DNA from: Datnioides undecimradiatus
Taxonomy: Eukaryota; Chordata; Actinopteri; Lobotiformes; Datnioididae
Reading direction: 5' to 3'
Length of the DNA stretch: 64,000 bases
Assembly: GCA_008933995.1 (NCBI GenBank)
Contig: WARS01000007.1
Location: 1,676,230 to 1,740,229 of the forward strand
The translations under genes and the position numbers were made by a program. The notes beneath the pieces were generated by a model. That model had not been told where the DNA came from. It searched no databases and saw nothing but the letters and a program-made list of their open reading frames with translations. Of the stretch, positions 1-12,800 are shown in pieces (positions within the stretch are counted from its first letter, which is position 1; each line of letters opens with the position of its first letter).

Positions 1-575
1 AGTAATGATGGAGAAACAGGGAGGAGAAGCAGCGAGAGGAAGGCGGGGGAAACAGACGAAGAAGAAGAAACACTTTGCAAAACGAGAAACAGACGGACAA
101 ACGGGACAGAACCGGTCTGGATGCGCAGAGAGAAACAGTTGGACTAACAGAACAGCAGAGGAATGGCCCCGAAGAAACTGTTCAGACATTAAGCAGCCAC
201 GGTGCCACACTGATTTCTATTTTGCAATTCAAAAACATCTGCTCTGTCGAGGTTAAAGACTAGACGCTGCGCCACATTCCCTAAAGGAATAACCTTAATT
301 TAGGACCTGGAGCCATTCTGCGGAAGGCCGGATAATTTGCTTGTGCGCTACTCCGACTAGTTATTGCTTCTCCCTGACCTGTCGCCTCCCAGTAGTCTGT
401 GTGTATGCGCGCTTTAATTTGCATATATGTGCGCTTTTATGGGCGCCGCCAGCATTGTGGCGAGCGGGCTCTTTCATCTCTGCGTCTTCCAGCCTGATAT
501 CACCGTATGCAATTACCAGCATAAACTCCAGCAGACTCCCAGGCAGCTGTTCCTATGCTCCAACATATGACACAT

Positions 576-614
<39 letters not shown>

Positions 615-733
615 CAAGCTAGAGTCAATATGTGCATGTGCACTTACTGTTTCGCGGTTACATATTTACCCCAAGGCTTTGCATCTCATTCGCTGTATGA
701 ATGGACTAAACAGGAAAAGGAAGAGTGTCCTAC
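1..733 (-). other. SFSWAP intron 11 (partial), with CA microsatellite
   Basis: Sequence between the exon 11 donor and the window edge. No exon with the expected ASFAPISF block was found on the minus strand, so the intron continues beyond position 1. It includes a purine-rich start (1-115) and an 18-unit CA repeat. Confidence 0.6.
577..612. repeat. (CA)18 microsatellite
   Basis: Uninterrupted CA dinucleotides inside SFSWAP intron 11. The length suggests it is polymorphic in populations. Confidence 0.97.
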
Positions 734-800
734 CTTTTGTTAGCTTGGACTCTTTGCCGGACGCGTCTGACTGAAGCTTGTCGCCATCTACGGTGTCGCT
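734..800 (-). CDS. sfswap: SFSWAP exon 11: short linker before the ASFAPISF block
   Basis: A 67-nt exon with acceptor CTTCATCCAG|AGCGAC after a clear pyrimidine tract and donor AAAAG|GTAGGA. Encodes [20 protein letters not shown] and TK (residues 523-544) plus one base. The end corresponds to human GKLVK, directly before ASFAPISFAIK, which must begin in the next exon left of the window. The corresponding human linker is longer. Weak conservation makes this the least certain exon, but splice sites, phase and the KLTK end all agree. Confidence 0.8.
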
Positions 801-3800
801 CTGGATGAAGCAGAGGAGAGGAAATACATGCTGTAAACTCTGAACCGCTTTCCTGGTTCCAGTGATCACTGTTTAAAAGTGACCCCACATGGTGTTAGAT
901 GCCGCACAGTCTCCACACACCACCCAAACTCAGCTGGATTGTTTTTAGACTGACAGAGTTCCCACACTGTGAGTTAACCGGCAGGACTTTGACACGAGAC
1001 AGATGAGATTCCATGGAAACCTGCTCTCCTTCGCTCTCACTCGATGTTCTTCCCCGATGAGTTGGAAGCTCGGCGGGAGAGTGTGCATAAAGTTAGAGTG
1101 AGGAGAGTTTTCAACTGTTTGTCTGTGGGTTCGTTTATTAAAAACAGAAAAGAGAACCTCTCGGGCGTGATTGCTTCTTCTAACATGAGCATCGGCTTCC
1201 GATGAAACTGTTGCCCCTGCGCTTGTTTGCAAGACACCTCCCTGCTGCGCTACAGTAAATGCTGCTACAATCTGAGGCTGTCAAAAGTTTGGGTCCTGTG
1301 AAAGATTGTGTTATACCAGGACTTTTGTCTGTTTTCACATTAAACTGGAAGAATTATACAAAATAAGTAATCGAACAAATAAATGTTTTGTTATTTCAAA
1401 TAAAAGAACGGCTGCATTTAAAAATTCATTTACATAAGCTTTTGAAAAATGGGCCGCAGAAAATAAAGTGGAGCTCCAGTTTCTGTTTTTATGTTTTAAC
1501 TCCATTTCACGTCTTAATATCTGAACCCGCTTTATAATAAACAATCTCGACACATCTCGAGCAGCTCCAACAGATTCTCTGTATCCCACCCACACCTTTC
1601 TCCTGTTCAGTGAGAGTATTTAGTGTAACGTTAGGTGAAACGCTATCCTGCCTTGACATTCTGACTGCAGCTAACGTGAATTGGGTTGTGGGCTGCCAGG
1701 CTGCAGTAACGGTCTGCGCAGATCGTGTTTCACGGGCGATTCGGCAACATCGGGGAAAAATGCGAAACTTATCAGTTGGTGTGGAACAATTTTTCATAAT
1801 AAAGTTTGACAGCAAGTAATGAGAGCTTCTGGGGATGAATAAACAAAATAGAAGACAATGGGACACAGTAATGAGATCAAGGAGTAGCCCAGGACAAACA
1901 GCAGAGCCGGCAGGTGTGCTTCACTGCTTTTACATGTCTGAGGTTGAGGCCTGTTGGGCCGATGAGAATATAAAGAGAGACATAAGCAGGAGACGCTTTC
2001 AAAGGCAGCCAATGGGAATCAGAGACCCATCTACAGCGGCGCTCACCCAAAGCTCAAAGTGCAGTTCAGACTGACTGTGCAACACATGACCGACAGGTGT
2101 CTCGTCCACCAACACATCGACCTGATCTCCTCTCACACCTGATATATGAATTGAATAATGACCTGCACAAAGACTGGCCTTTATTAATAGTCATTTTGAA
2201 TTGGTGTGTAATCAGTTGCTAATTTGTATAATTAGCTTCTAGCTTTCTTCATTGCAACAGGACGAGGTGCACCCATGATGCAGTAGCAGAATGATGCACA
2301 CACAGGTTAAGTCAAACCTTTGAGTAAATAATTATTTCTGCTTTAACTTCTTCCTACCCTGCCTTTTCTTTGTCATTCAGCTATCTTGACAGTAATTAGG
2401 AGCTTAAATAGCTTTAAACATCCTTAAAAGTCCCCTTAATATCCTGCCGCATGCTCTGTCACTCCTCACGTCGACGAAGCGGCTGCACAAAGAGCTCTGG
2501 TTATCTGGCCTTGTGTGCGCAGGCTAGATAACAAGAAACACTCTGTAGTAATACCTGTGGACCAAGTGCTCTCAGCCCCTTCCCCAAACACAAACCGCAG
2601 TTGGAATGAAAGGGAAAAGTGGTGATGAAGCCAATGCCACAAGAGAGCGAGAGAGAGAGAGAAACTCATGAGGTACATTTTACCATGCCTGAAGAATGCT
2701 TCAAAGTCGGCTCCTATTCAGCTGTAATTGAACAGTGCTTTCAACAGTGGAAGCACTTTACAGAGGCCCCGGAGAATAGAACTCCTAAAAAACTCTAAAT
2801 ATCAAAGCTCAGAGGAGAAGAAGCGGGAAAGAATCTTGCTCTAAACCATTCTGGGAAGACCTAAGTGGGAGGCCGATCCCGCTCACGCACACACCTTTAG
2901 TTTCCTCTTAGAATCCTGTGATACTGATTTCTGTGTGATGCTGTAATACCGAGACACATGACAGCTCAGAAGCTAATAACCCTCAGCCCTCACAGAAACA
3001 TGTACCGGTGCTTAATAACAGAGCTGTGCTGACTAGAGGTGAGTTCAGAAGGTTTTCAGTTTGCTACATATCTATATTTTCACATGACCCACGACTGACC
3101 CCTCCCCAACTTAATTACACTGTTTGTGCTTTGCTCAGTTTGTTTAAATATGAATGGGCTCCCACCCCACGTTGAGCCAACACCGTCATTCTTCCGTTCT
3201 GCTATTAAAATGAAACTGGCTGCAGAAGAAAAAGTGTCAGATTACTGAAATATGTCCAGCCAAAAATGAACCAATCAGGGCTAATCTGACAGTGGGCACA
3301 CTCAATTGTCTCATTGAGACATCATCTGAATAATACTTAATACCCGTCAACTCGTCCCCCCGTTTTAATGTTTCACAGGAAATTGATTTTAAAATGATTT
3401 ATTTTTGATTTGCTAAAACGCGACTCTTTTCAAGCCTCTCGTTCCCATCAAAGGCACGCGGGTGCCGCCGAACGCTAACAAGATAATCGGGTTTTAGGGT
3501 TCTTTTCGAAATGATGAGGTGCTTCCAGAAGTGGAGCGGCATTTCTCAGTTTTCCATTAGACGCCAGAGGAGACTGAACGCATCGTTTTAATTTTTAAAA
3601 GAATGTGCTTGACACTCGGGACGAAGAATCTGGGCAGCGTGTTAAAACTTACGAGCGGGGCTCTCCAAACAGAAAGCAGACAAATCTTTGGGCGATTTGA
3701 GCCGTTCACAAAACGCCCCCTTTTCACTTTTATTCACCCACTCTGAAAAGAGCCACATTTGGACAGATTTTAAAAGATGTTATTGATATTGACGCAAAGC

Positions 3801-6800
3801 ACCAGCAGCCCCGCATCCTGCTGCTGTCTGCTTTGACTGATTTCAGTCCTTTCCCATGTTTTTCATTAACTGTGAAACCATAAATAATGGCACCGACTCA
3901 AAGCGGCGGTATCTGCATCCCATTACCCACAGTGCCAATCACGAACACAAGGCAGGTTTTTCCTTGATGGAGAAGCCGAGCAGCTGCTTGTTGGAGCAGC
4001 CTGCGCTGTGTCATAATGGGCCACACTCCTCTGCACTCTGACAAGCTAATTGATTTGATTCGTCGGAAGACAAACTGCTCTTTGCAAAACTTTCCCGCTC
4101 TCTCCTTTCTCACCGTGATACAAAGCGCAACAAACAAAACAAGTATAATACATAAACATTTGCATAAAACAAAAGTGTACATATGAAAGAAGCGTCTACC
4201 CATCCATCAACCAAACCCAGCTATTTGACTGTTCAAATCACATATAATCTCCTTGTCTGAGATGGATGATGGCTTGTTAGGGCTCCTGTGAACTTATGAA
4301 CGCGCTGTGAATATAAAAGATGACCAGACGCCAAAACTGAGCTGTGAGACCTGAAAAACACCGAAGAGTGGGGCACTTCTGCATTTCTGAAGCCTTAACA
4401 CCTCAGACACTCTGTGACTATGTTGATATGAGATTCTAAACCCTGAGACAGACCGACTGCAAGTCAATGAGCATCTGCGGCCCTGGTTTTTGGTCCCTCT
4501 GATTGGCCGTTTGGTTAATCACCTCGAACCTGTCGCTGGATCATCCAAGATTTCAGCCATTTTACGCAGTTTCACCTTCCCTTCTTCTTCCACAGCCAGA
4601 ATACTAAGGTTTGACGACGCTAGTGCCATTTCCAGCTTAGGTCCTCTGTCTTCACAACTGCGTAACTGAATGAGGAATACAGGCTGCTGCCACCTTCTGG
4701 TATGGAGCCTATGTCCATTCCAACAGGTGTTAGTTGCTGTTGCTCAGACCTCCATCCTAACTGTGAAGGGATCTCTCTTAGTGTTGAACATCCACAATCC
4801 TTTTTTTGTTTTGTTGTGCAAAGATAAATCAAGTTTCTATTAAATGGCTTTCTCCCGTTTCTAACGCTCATCATGGAAACACTGTCCCGAAGACAGAAAA
4901 AGCACGTTTCCAACCAAAAAGTCTGACAGTTTGGAAAATGAACACTTGAGTCTAACTCACAATAGCTACACAGGGGCCTTTCTCCAGGACGACTGAGCTG
5001 CTGTCACAATATTATTTATGGTAACCTCATCATGGCTAAATGACACAAGACGTAAGACCCGCACTGCCACCTGTGTTTATGTTACTCCTTTGCTTCAAAA
5101 TTGTGGTCAACTTACACGATATCAGCAATCACCACAAGCTTAGTGCGAGTCAGTCTCTACTGAAAACATTACAAATATCTGGATGAACAAAACAAATTTT
5201 CTCCAGACTACGGACTGTAACAAATGACCAAAAACAGTTGGAAGTACACTGCCGAGAGGGAATCATAAATTTCCTTCCCCCAAAAATGATGAAAAAACAA
5301 TCTCTGAGACTCTGAGCACCCGAAGGCTGAAGAGAGCGTTTCCCGGGAAACAATCAGTCCTTTCCTGACTACAAGAAATTTGACAGAAACAGAAACTGGT
5401 TCACCAGTACACCGTCTGGCAGAACGGCGATGTCCATCACATAGAGCCGCTGAGTGTTTGCTAATGTTTGTTAGCGAACTGGCTAATTGTGCGGGAGGTC
5501 CTGATAAAGAAGCCTGTGGTCTGACGAAACAAGTGAAATGTCAGCAAATGAGAAATCGATCAATCAGTCAATTGATCGATCAAGTGTTCTGACTGATCCA
5601 GGCTTAAGCTTTGTGAGAGTGTAAGGCTCTAAGTGTCCGCTAATGGATGGATCTTTTGACACTCGTCTGCCAATAAATCACTTCATACTCTCGATGTCAT
5701 CTGATCCTCCATTTCAATATTTAGTCTAAGGACACCTTCAACTTTAGCCGGCAGGTCCCACCTTATCGGTTACAAACAGCAGCTAATTTCAAGGCTGACT
5801 GTAAGAGCAGTGAATGCTTCGACAAACCGTCTGCCCTGTCTAAACTTTGGCTGCAGGTGCTGTTAAACTTTACTATAAAGGAATTAAGATAATACAATAA
5901 AGACCTAATGTACAGAACATAATATTAAGGGAAATAATGTAAAGGTTAATGATCTGTAATAAAGGAAAAATACAAAGGAAGTCATTCTCAAGGAAATGTA
6001 GGGTTAATGTTAATATTGCTTTATAAAGGTATGCCCGTCCCCAAGCAGCACCACCGAGTCCTGATTTTGTTCTACATACTTGTTGGTCCAACAACTTTTC
6101 CGTTCCATTATGCACACAGGGTTCACTTTTATTCCATTTCATCAGCTGTGCGTGCAATTTTAATTTTGTGTGGACTATTTCGACTGATACAGGATTACGC
6201 TGACCTTTTCCCCTTAAAAATGTTCTTAATCACCTTTGTAAAACTCTTCCTTTGTGACCGCGCTGTAGTTAGGGGGGTCTATCTGATGCTTATTTGCAGA
6301 AACGCACACACACACACACACGTATATAGGTATATAAAACTTAGAATACCTCTGGCAAGCATTTTCCCTCCTTCTGCATGAAGTAATTCTTCTTAAACTC
6401 GTAATAGGTGTTGTACTGATGCCAAGACTGCAGAAAGTCAAACCTACAGTGGACAGAGGGAAGAACATATACTGCATAAGACGAGAGGTGAGCACTCATA
6501 AAAGATTAGCCAGGGGATGATGAAGAGCTTCTGCAGTATCTGAGGGGAAAGTTACTGATAAGACTTCTTAAAACTAAGACCTGGCCGGGGCAACAGATTT
6601 ATTTCTGGTGAGAGCACTTACCGGGGATCGTTCTTGGCACGGACGCTGGCCTCAAACTTGAGACCGTTCCTAGCGACGTACTCGGCCAGTTTGTCTATGA
6701 CAGGCTGGATGTCAGGTGGCGGGGGAATGATGGCTGGTGGTGCTTGCGTGGAAACTTGAGCTTCTGGTTTTGAACTGCTTTGGGGGAAAATAAAGATGTC

Positions 6801-9800
6801 AAGGTGAGAGGAATGATGTGTCATAGTATCGAAATAGCAGCATAGCACAGGAGGAAATGGTATTACCTGGCTTCTGGTACAACAGCAGGAGCAGCAGAGC
6901 TGGTGACCTGAGAGTGTGCTGTAGCTGGTGGCGCCATGGCGGTAGTGTCGGCGGGAGCGGCGGGCGCTGTTCCCAGATTAGGCAAAGCCGCAGAAGACGT
7001 AGGGGGAGCCATGACAGCGGAGGGCATATTATTATAGTAGGAGCTGGCATCTATCCCCGGGGGAGGCGGAGCGAAGCAGAACGTTCCATCAGGAAGCATG
7101 TAGTACCCGTAGTACATTGCTGTTGCATTTGCTGTAAAGGCATTTTGCAGAAATGGTACGTTATGAAATATCTTCATGAAAAGCTTCAGCTGTGCCAGAC
7201 GAGCTTCAGATGTTCACCGTTACTCGATGTGCACACGGACTACATAACACAGTGCCATCTGATTCCGCAGCCAGGCGATAAACAATAGCTTTGACAGTTT
7301 TCATTTCCAGTGGCAGATGTTGCTCAGACTGTCACAGTTGTTGATTCAACTCGACGGCGACCTTAAATGTCCGTTGCTCGTGTGCTGTGGTGCTTTATTG
7401 GGCAGGGGTTGCTCTTGCGACAGTCCCCACTTGAGTTAAGCTGAAAAACTGGGAGAACTGAGCAACGATTGTTTCAGTTTTATGAGACATTACGGTACGA
7501 TCCTAACAGTTAAAGGATGATTTACTAATTCATTTCCGAGGCTTGCCGTGGCAGTCTTTCTATTTCAACCCCGGTGAAGAGCACCGACAGGTCAGGGAAA
7601 AGTCATCTGCCACTGGAAATGAAAACTGTCATATCCAGACTTGTTTAGTGAGACTATAAATAACAAAAATGCCACATTTGTGTTCAGTCACCGAGCTGGA
7701 ATTACATTTTCAAGACAGGAAAAATAAAAATGTTAGACACAGATACAGCCCGTTCTCCTCCCCACACCTGTGGTTCGTTTCACTTCACTGTAAATATAAA
7801 AGTGAGCGGTTTGTAGGATTTCTGGACACACTTGCGCACAATCAGCTAATTTTACAGGTGACAAATGAGTGACCTGAAACAAACTGAGATCATTATTAAG
7901 CTGTTTCAGGATTTTCTGCAGATTTTCTGGTCTTTGGTAAACTCTGAAGTGAGTCCAAAGGCGTGGAGGCAAAGTCAACAGCTGCATTCAAATTGGCTTC
8001 ATCTGTGGCTTGTTGTGATGTGAACTGAGGAGCACAGCAAAGTGGGCGTAGAGGTGTTCATTATATGGCTGCGATGAGCCTCCTGCTGCTTAGGCTTACT
8101 TTGCGTTCTGATTGTTTATGCGCTGTGGGTTTTATGCTACATTTAATGTGCCCTTTGCGCTGTAATTAATATCAATCTGCGGGGCAGAGGAGAATGCCGA
8201 TCAACACGTGACATCTGTGCAAAGCGGCCACCTCCCCTTCGGTGGGTTTGTATTACAAAAAGAGAAGGAAAGGAAGGGGGCGACGCGGGGACAGGGACAA
8301 TAATAAATGGTCAGTGTCAAAGTGGAGACAGTGTGATATTAACACATTAGTCACTGAGCTGGTTGACTTTAATGCCACATCCAATTTTCTCTAGCCAGGA
8401 AAATTGAAAACCGACGCGCGGGCTTTCATTTACAAACTTGACACGTGTTCCAGCTGAGATAAGGACTTAGTGGAGACAGATGGTCAAACGGAGACGCTCT
8501 TATTGTTACGTCTCCGGCATATTCTCATTACATAGTGCACACTTAAGGGAGGCAATTCAGGACAGGAGATGTAATGAAGCAACTTATTTTCCTGCGTGCT
8601 GTGTTAACATCATAAGTGGGAAAAACAAAACGAAACAAAAAAACCAGTCAGAAGACAAGAGCAGGTATGCGATGGGCGAACAAACAGCCTCTGTTTTGAG
8701 CGAGAATGCATATCAGCAGCATTAAGCAGCTAGGTCATCCTCAGCCAATTTACTGCCATCAACAGCCCTTGTTCCGCAGCAAAGATCAGGTCAAAGGACA
8801 CCCACCGCAGCTGTCTGGGGGATGAATACATTGCAGTAATGGACAAGTAAACACTGGCGGGTCAGCAGAGGCCAATGACCACGGGTTCATTTGAGCAACT
8901 GTTTCAGGGGAGCTGAACTCATACATGAGAAAAGCGAGCGGCGGCGTGGGGGTGGATGTGACTCATGCTCATGTGGCCTTGTGTACAGAATGTACGCAAG
9001 CCGGACCTTGCTTTAATTCGCTCATTCTAAAAATGTCATTTCCACTGAAAAACGTTATCCTGGATGACATTTCATCTGATGGTATATACTTAAAGCATAT
9101 TACGTTAGCGTGAATACTGTGAGCAGTATTCACGCTAACGTGGAACTGAACTTTGCATGAGTGGTCTGCGGTTGCCCGGCAGAAAACGTTCCTGTTTGTT
9201 AAGGTGCGACTCCAGAATGCAGGGCAGTTCAGCACCGTGTGCATTTAAAACTCACTTTGTAAAGTGAACAAAATGACTTCAGAGCACAGCTTGAAGTTCA
9301 ACTCTGAAAAGCGCTGAAAAGGCCTTTCTATCAGTTATGGCTAGCATTAAAGAGTGAGCGGCTATGTTAAGCGATGAAAATGGCAGAAAATGGTCCAGAA
9401 AGAAGAAGTCAAATGCCGGTTGTCTGTGGTCAACAGACAAAATGCAGTTTTATTAACTGCACAATAAGGCAGGGAACATTTCAACAAGGCTATTCAAAGC
9501 ACTTTGTATCAAACAGAAAAGGCATTAAAGACAAAATATGAAAGCAACATAAAAAACCATTTAGAAAGAAAAGAGTTAAATTAGGCTTAAATAGAACAAG
9601 ACAGATAAAACAGGAGAGGAAAAGGTCCAGCTCAGAGAAAAACATTGATCTGAAGCTTCGGTTTTAATTCAATTAAAAAGGCAGCGGCGAACAGGGAAGA
9701 GTGGCGGCAGACCTGCAGTTCTCTGGGAGTTTGTTCCACATATGTGAGGAATAAATACTCAACACTGCTTTTCCATTTTTGGTTTTGCCTCAGGGAACAG

Positions 9801-12800
9801 AAACCTGTGGATCTGAGAGGTGTGGATGGTTCATAACGTAGCAAAATCAAAAATGCATGGGATTACAGTCCCCTGGCGGTGTGGTTATGTAAATCAGCGT
9901 GTCATCTGCATAAAGTCACACAATGTTGTCGTTTCCTCAAATCGGAGCTAGTGTGAACATGTAGATGTTGAACCAACAAAGCTTTGGAATGTTTTGTCCA
10001 CTCAGGTGTGTATTTACCTATACACAAAAACTAGTCCCTGTTCTATAAGTAGGATTCAAACTGCGTGTTCATACTGTGCCAGAGTCCCACTCAGTCTCCC
10101 AGTGGGTCAAGTAAGATGTTGTTGTCACTGTGTCGAATGTAGTGCTGAGATCCAACAACACGAACACTGAAATTCTGCCACTGTCTGTGCTTAAGTGGAT
10201 GTCATTGAACACCTTAATAAGAGTAGTCTCAGCGCTGCAGCGCGCTCGAAATCCTAAGTGGGGCAGGGAGCCATTATTCATTTGTTTATTTACAAATGAA
10301 ATCACCTCTGTGCTCGGTGGTAGGCGAACCTGCATGGCTGGGAGGAAATAAGAAAGTAAAGCAGACCTGACGCAACCTGTGATGAAGTCTATATAAACTG
10401 CACACGTCTTGTCTTTTGAGAAAAACAGAATCCACACTCACGGTCGGTAGCGTACTGCGCCGGCGTGCTGGATGCAGCTGGGTCGGCCACTTCCTCCGGT
10501 TTGGTTGCCACTGCCGCGGTGCCATTCTGCTCCTGCTTGGCTTTTCGTACAAGCGCAGCCAGAGGATGGTCTGGGTCCATTACTTTTAGAGGCTGCAGAA
10601 GAAAAACAGCCAGTTTGGTTAAAATCAGCCCGCCACACCGTTCTAATATTGTTCTATGAAGAAATGCCACTGCGGCCACCCCGTATATGCAATTAGAGGA
10701 GACGCGACCGTTTTATTGTTGCCATATGAACCAAGTATTCAGAAACCATGGGATACAAAGCAATATTCACGCATTAAATCTGCAACTAATCTTGTGGTGT
10801 GATCGTCCTCAGCGCAGTACAACAGAACTGATGAGTTAACCCCATAACAGGCTCATCAGTAGAAATCTTCAGCCGCTGATTTGAAAAGGAAACCCCCATT
10901 GATCGGAGCAAACTGTTAGACGGCGGTTTTACTAAAAGGAGCTCATTATGTTGCTTTAGAAAGACATGCTTCCATTCTTGCTGCCCTGTCAAAAACCCGA
11001 AGAGCCGCGTGAAAAGCGGCTACATAAAAAAAATAAAACGCAACAGCGTGACGGCGGGGAAACAGAATACAGTTGTTAGAGGATGCAGTGACAGACATGA
11101 GCGGTGCTAAGAGGGTGTAAATGTAATTCACGTGGCTGTCAGTGACAAACTGTTTTCACAGCTCAGAGGCAACTGTAACAAACTCGGTAAACTCTGTCCA
11201 CGTTACCTTCACCAGCTCCTCCAGCCGGGAGCTCTTCTTAGGCGCAAACAGGCTGGGGTGGAGGTAACTGCCGTCCCCGTCCTCGTCCGAATCATCGGAC
11301 TGTGAGTCTACAGCAGGCGGGGGGAAAAAAAAGAAACACTCAATATATGTTTGAACAAATGTTTGACATTATAATCAATGCAGAATGTTAATAATTGCTA
11401 CTGTATTCCTCTGTCCATCACTCATGCATTACAGATCTGATATTTCCACATTGATTACAGTACGGTGCAAATTTAATGTCCGTGAGAGGACATAACACCT
11501 TCGGATTAAGTGACTGCGTTCTATAACTCACCCTGCGACTGCTCTTGCTTGCCGGCGGAGACAAGGTTGTATCGACCTTCCTTCATGGCCCGCAGGATGT
11601 GTTTGTAATAAGGGTTCAAGTAATGGTCAAAACGCAGGAAGTCAAACTGGGAGTTGCCGGCCTGCTTAGCTTTCAGGACTATCTCAAACTGAGCCCCCTG
11701 CTGACAGACGAAGTTGGCCGTCCTCTCGATGATGTTATGGGTCTTGATGGTTGCCGGCTGCGAAACAGGTCAAGAAATCACCTCACTGTGTGTTTAAAGG
11801 CCGACACGATTTATGCATATTCATTATTCTCTTGGGTTCGGTAAAGGAAAGTTTTTAAATGTGCAAAAACAGGAAGTAGTCCTTGTAGAAACACTTTTGC
11901 TCAAAGCAAAATATTAAAAATAAGCAGCACAGAGCGAGTGAGCAAAGCTGCTTGCTGCACATAACATTAAGATGCAACATGCAATTTGTAAATGGCTCCT
12001 TCATACCAAGGACACAAGTCATTTTGCCTCTGAAGCATTCTCATCCTGGGCACTCTTATGTTCATTGCGATCACATTAATTCTTAAAATACACATGGGGT
12101 GGAAATCAGTGGAACAAGAAATGGTCCATTATTCATTCATTATTGTTCCCCTTGTGTGCTTTCAATGATTAATCACTGTCATTACCTAGAGAGCACAGAG
12201 AAGTGCGGCAATCTCCAAAAGAACACATATCTCATCGAGATGAAAGTCATAATAAATATCGCCTTTCCAGTCACGGGCCAAGAAGATGCCAGTGTCCAAC
12301 ACTAACAGGCCATTACTGTGTTCCAGGCTGCCAAGGACTTCCTGACATACAAGGGCCTTTCGCACTCAGATTGAGGAGCTTATCCATTAAGTAAAAAGGG
12401 GATAATTATTTTATGTCACACATAGGAGGAGCATCCTCCAATCCTCCAACACATTATTGATATTCTTAGCGTGATCCTGGTAAGTCAGTCTGAGATGTAT
12501 CATCAGAATTCAGTTTGGTCCCCACATATAGATAGTAAAATGAGATCTAACAAATTTATTAAACGCAGGATGAGAGGTGTGATAAGACAAACCATTCTAT
12601 AGTTTGAGACCACTAAAGCTGAGATGATTACTTAAATAATCAAGTCGTCGATTTAGAAAGGTTTTACACTGTTTTGACATTTTACAGACAAAAAAAAATA
12701 TTAAATTATCAAAATAAAATGATCAGGGTCGTCCTTTGGTTTTGGGGGGCTCGGGTGCTGGGGTTGTGCTATCATGCAGTTGGGGGATTTGGGGGGTCTC

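Larger units (their letters stand above)
7132..10441 (-). other. SFSWAP intron 7, 3.3 kb, rich in inserted elements
   Basis: Contains a 340-bp foldback element (7292-7631), an 18-bp perfect hairpin (9102-9141) and a LINE remnant (about 9425-10350) within 350 nt of exon 7. The remainder, 7640-9090, shows nothing recognisable. Confidence 0.7.

Noticed and set aside
341-622. Open frames across CA microsatellites (341-622, 555-743, 6007-6381, 58493-58702)
   Set aside because: His/Thr repeats are translations of CA dinucleotide runs.
4620-4913. 97-codon minus-strand frame in intron 10
   Set aside because: It has no recognisable motif, does not fit the SFSWAP reading phase and has no matching splice sites.
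6340-6350. Possible U12-type donor for SFSWAP intron 10 (GTATTC resembles GTATCC)
   Set aside because: The 3' end of the intron has a long pyrimidine tract and no TTCCTTAAC-type branch site close to the acceptor, so an ordinary U2 intron with an atypical donor is more likely.
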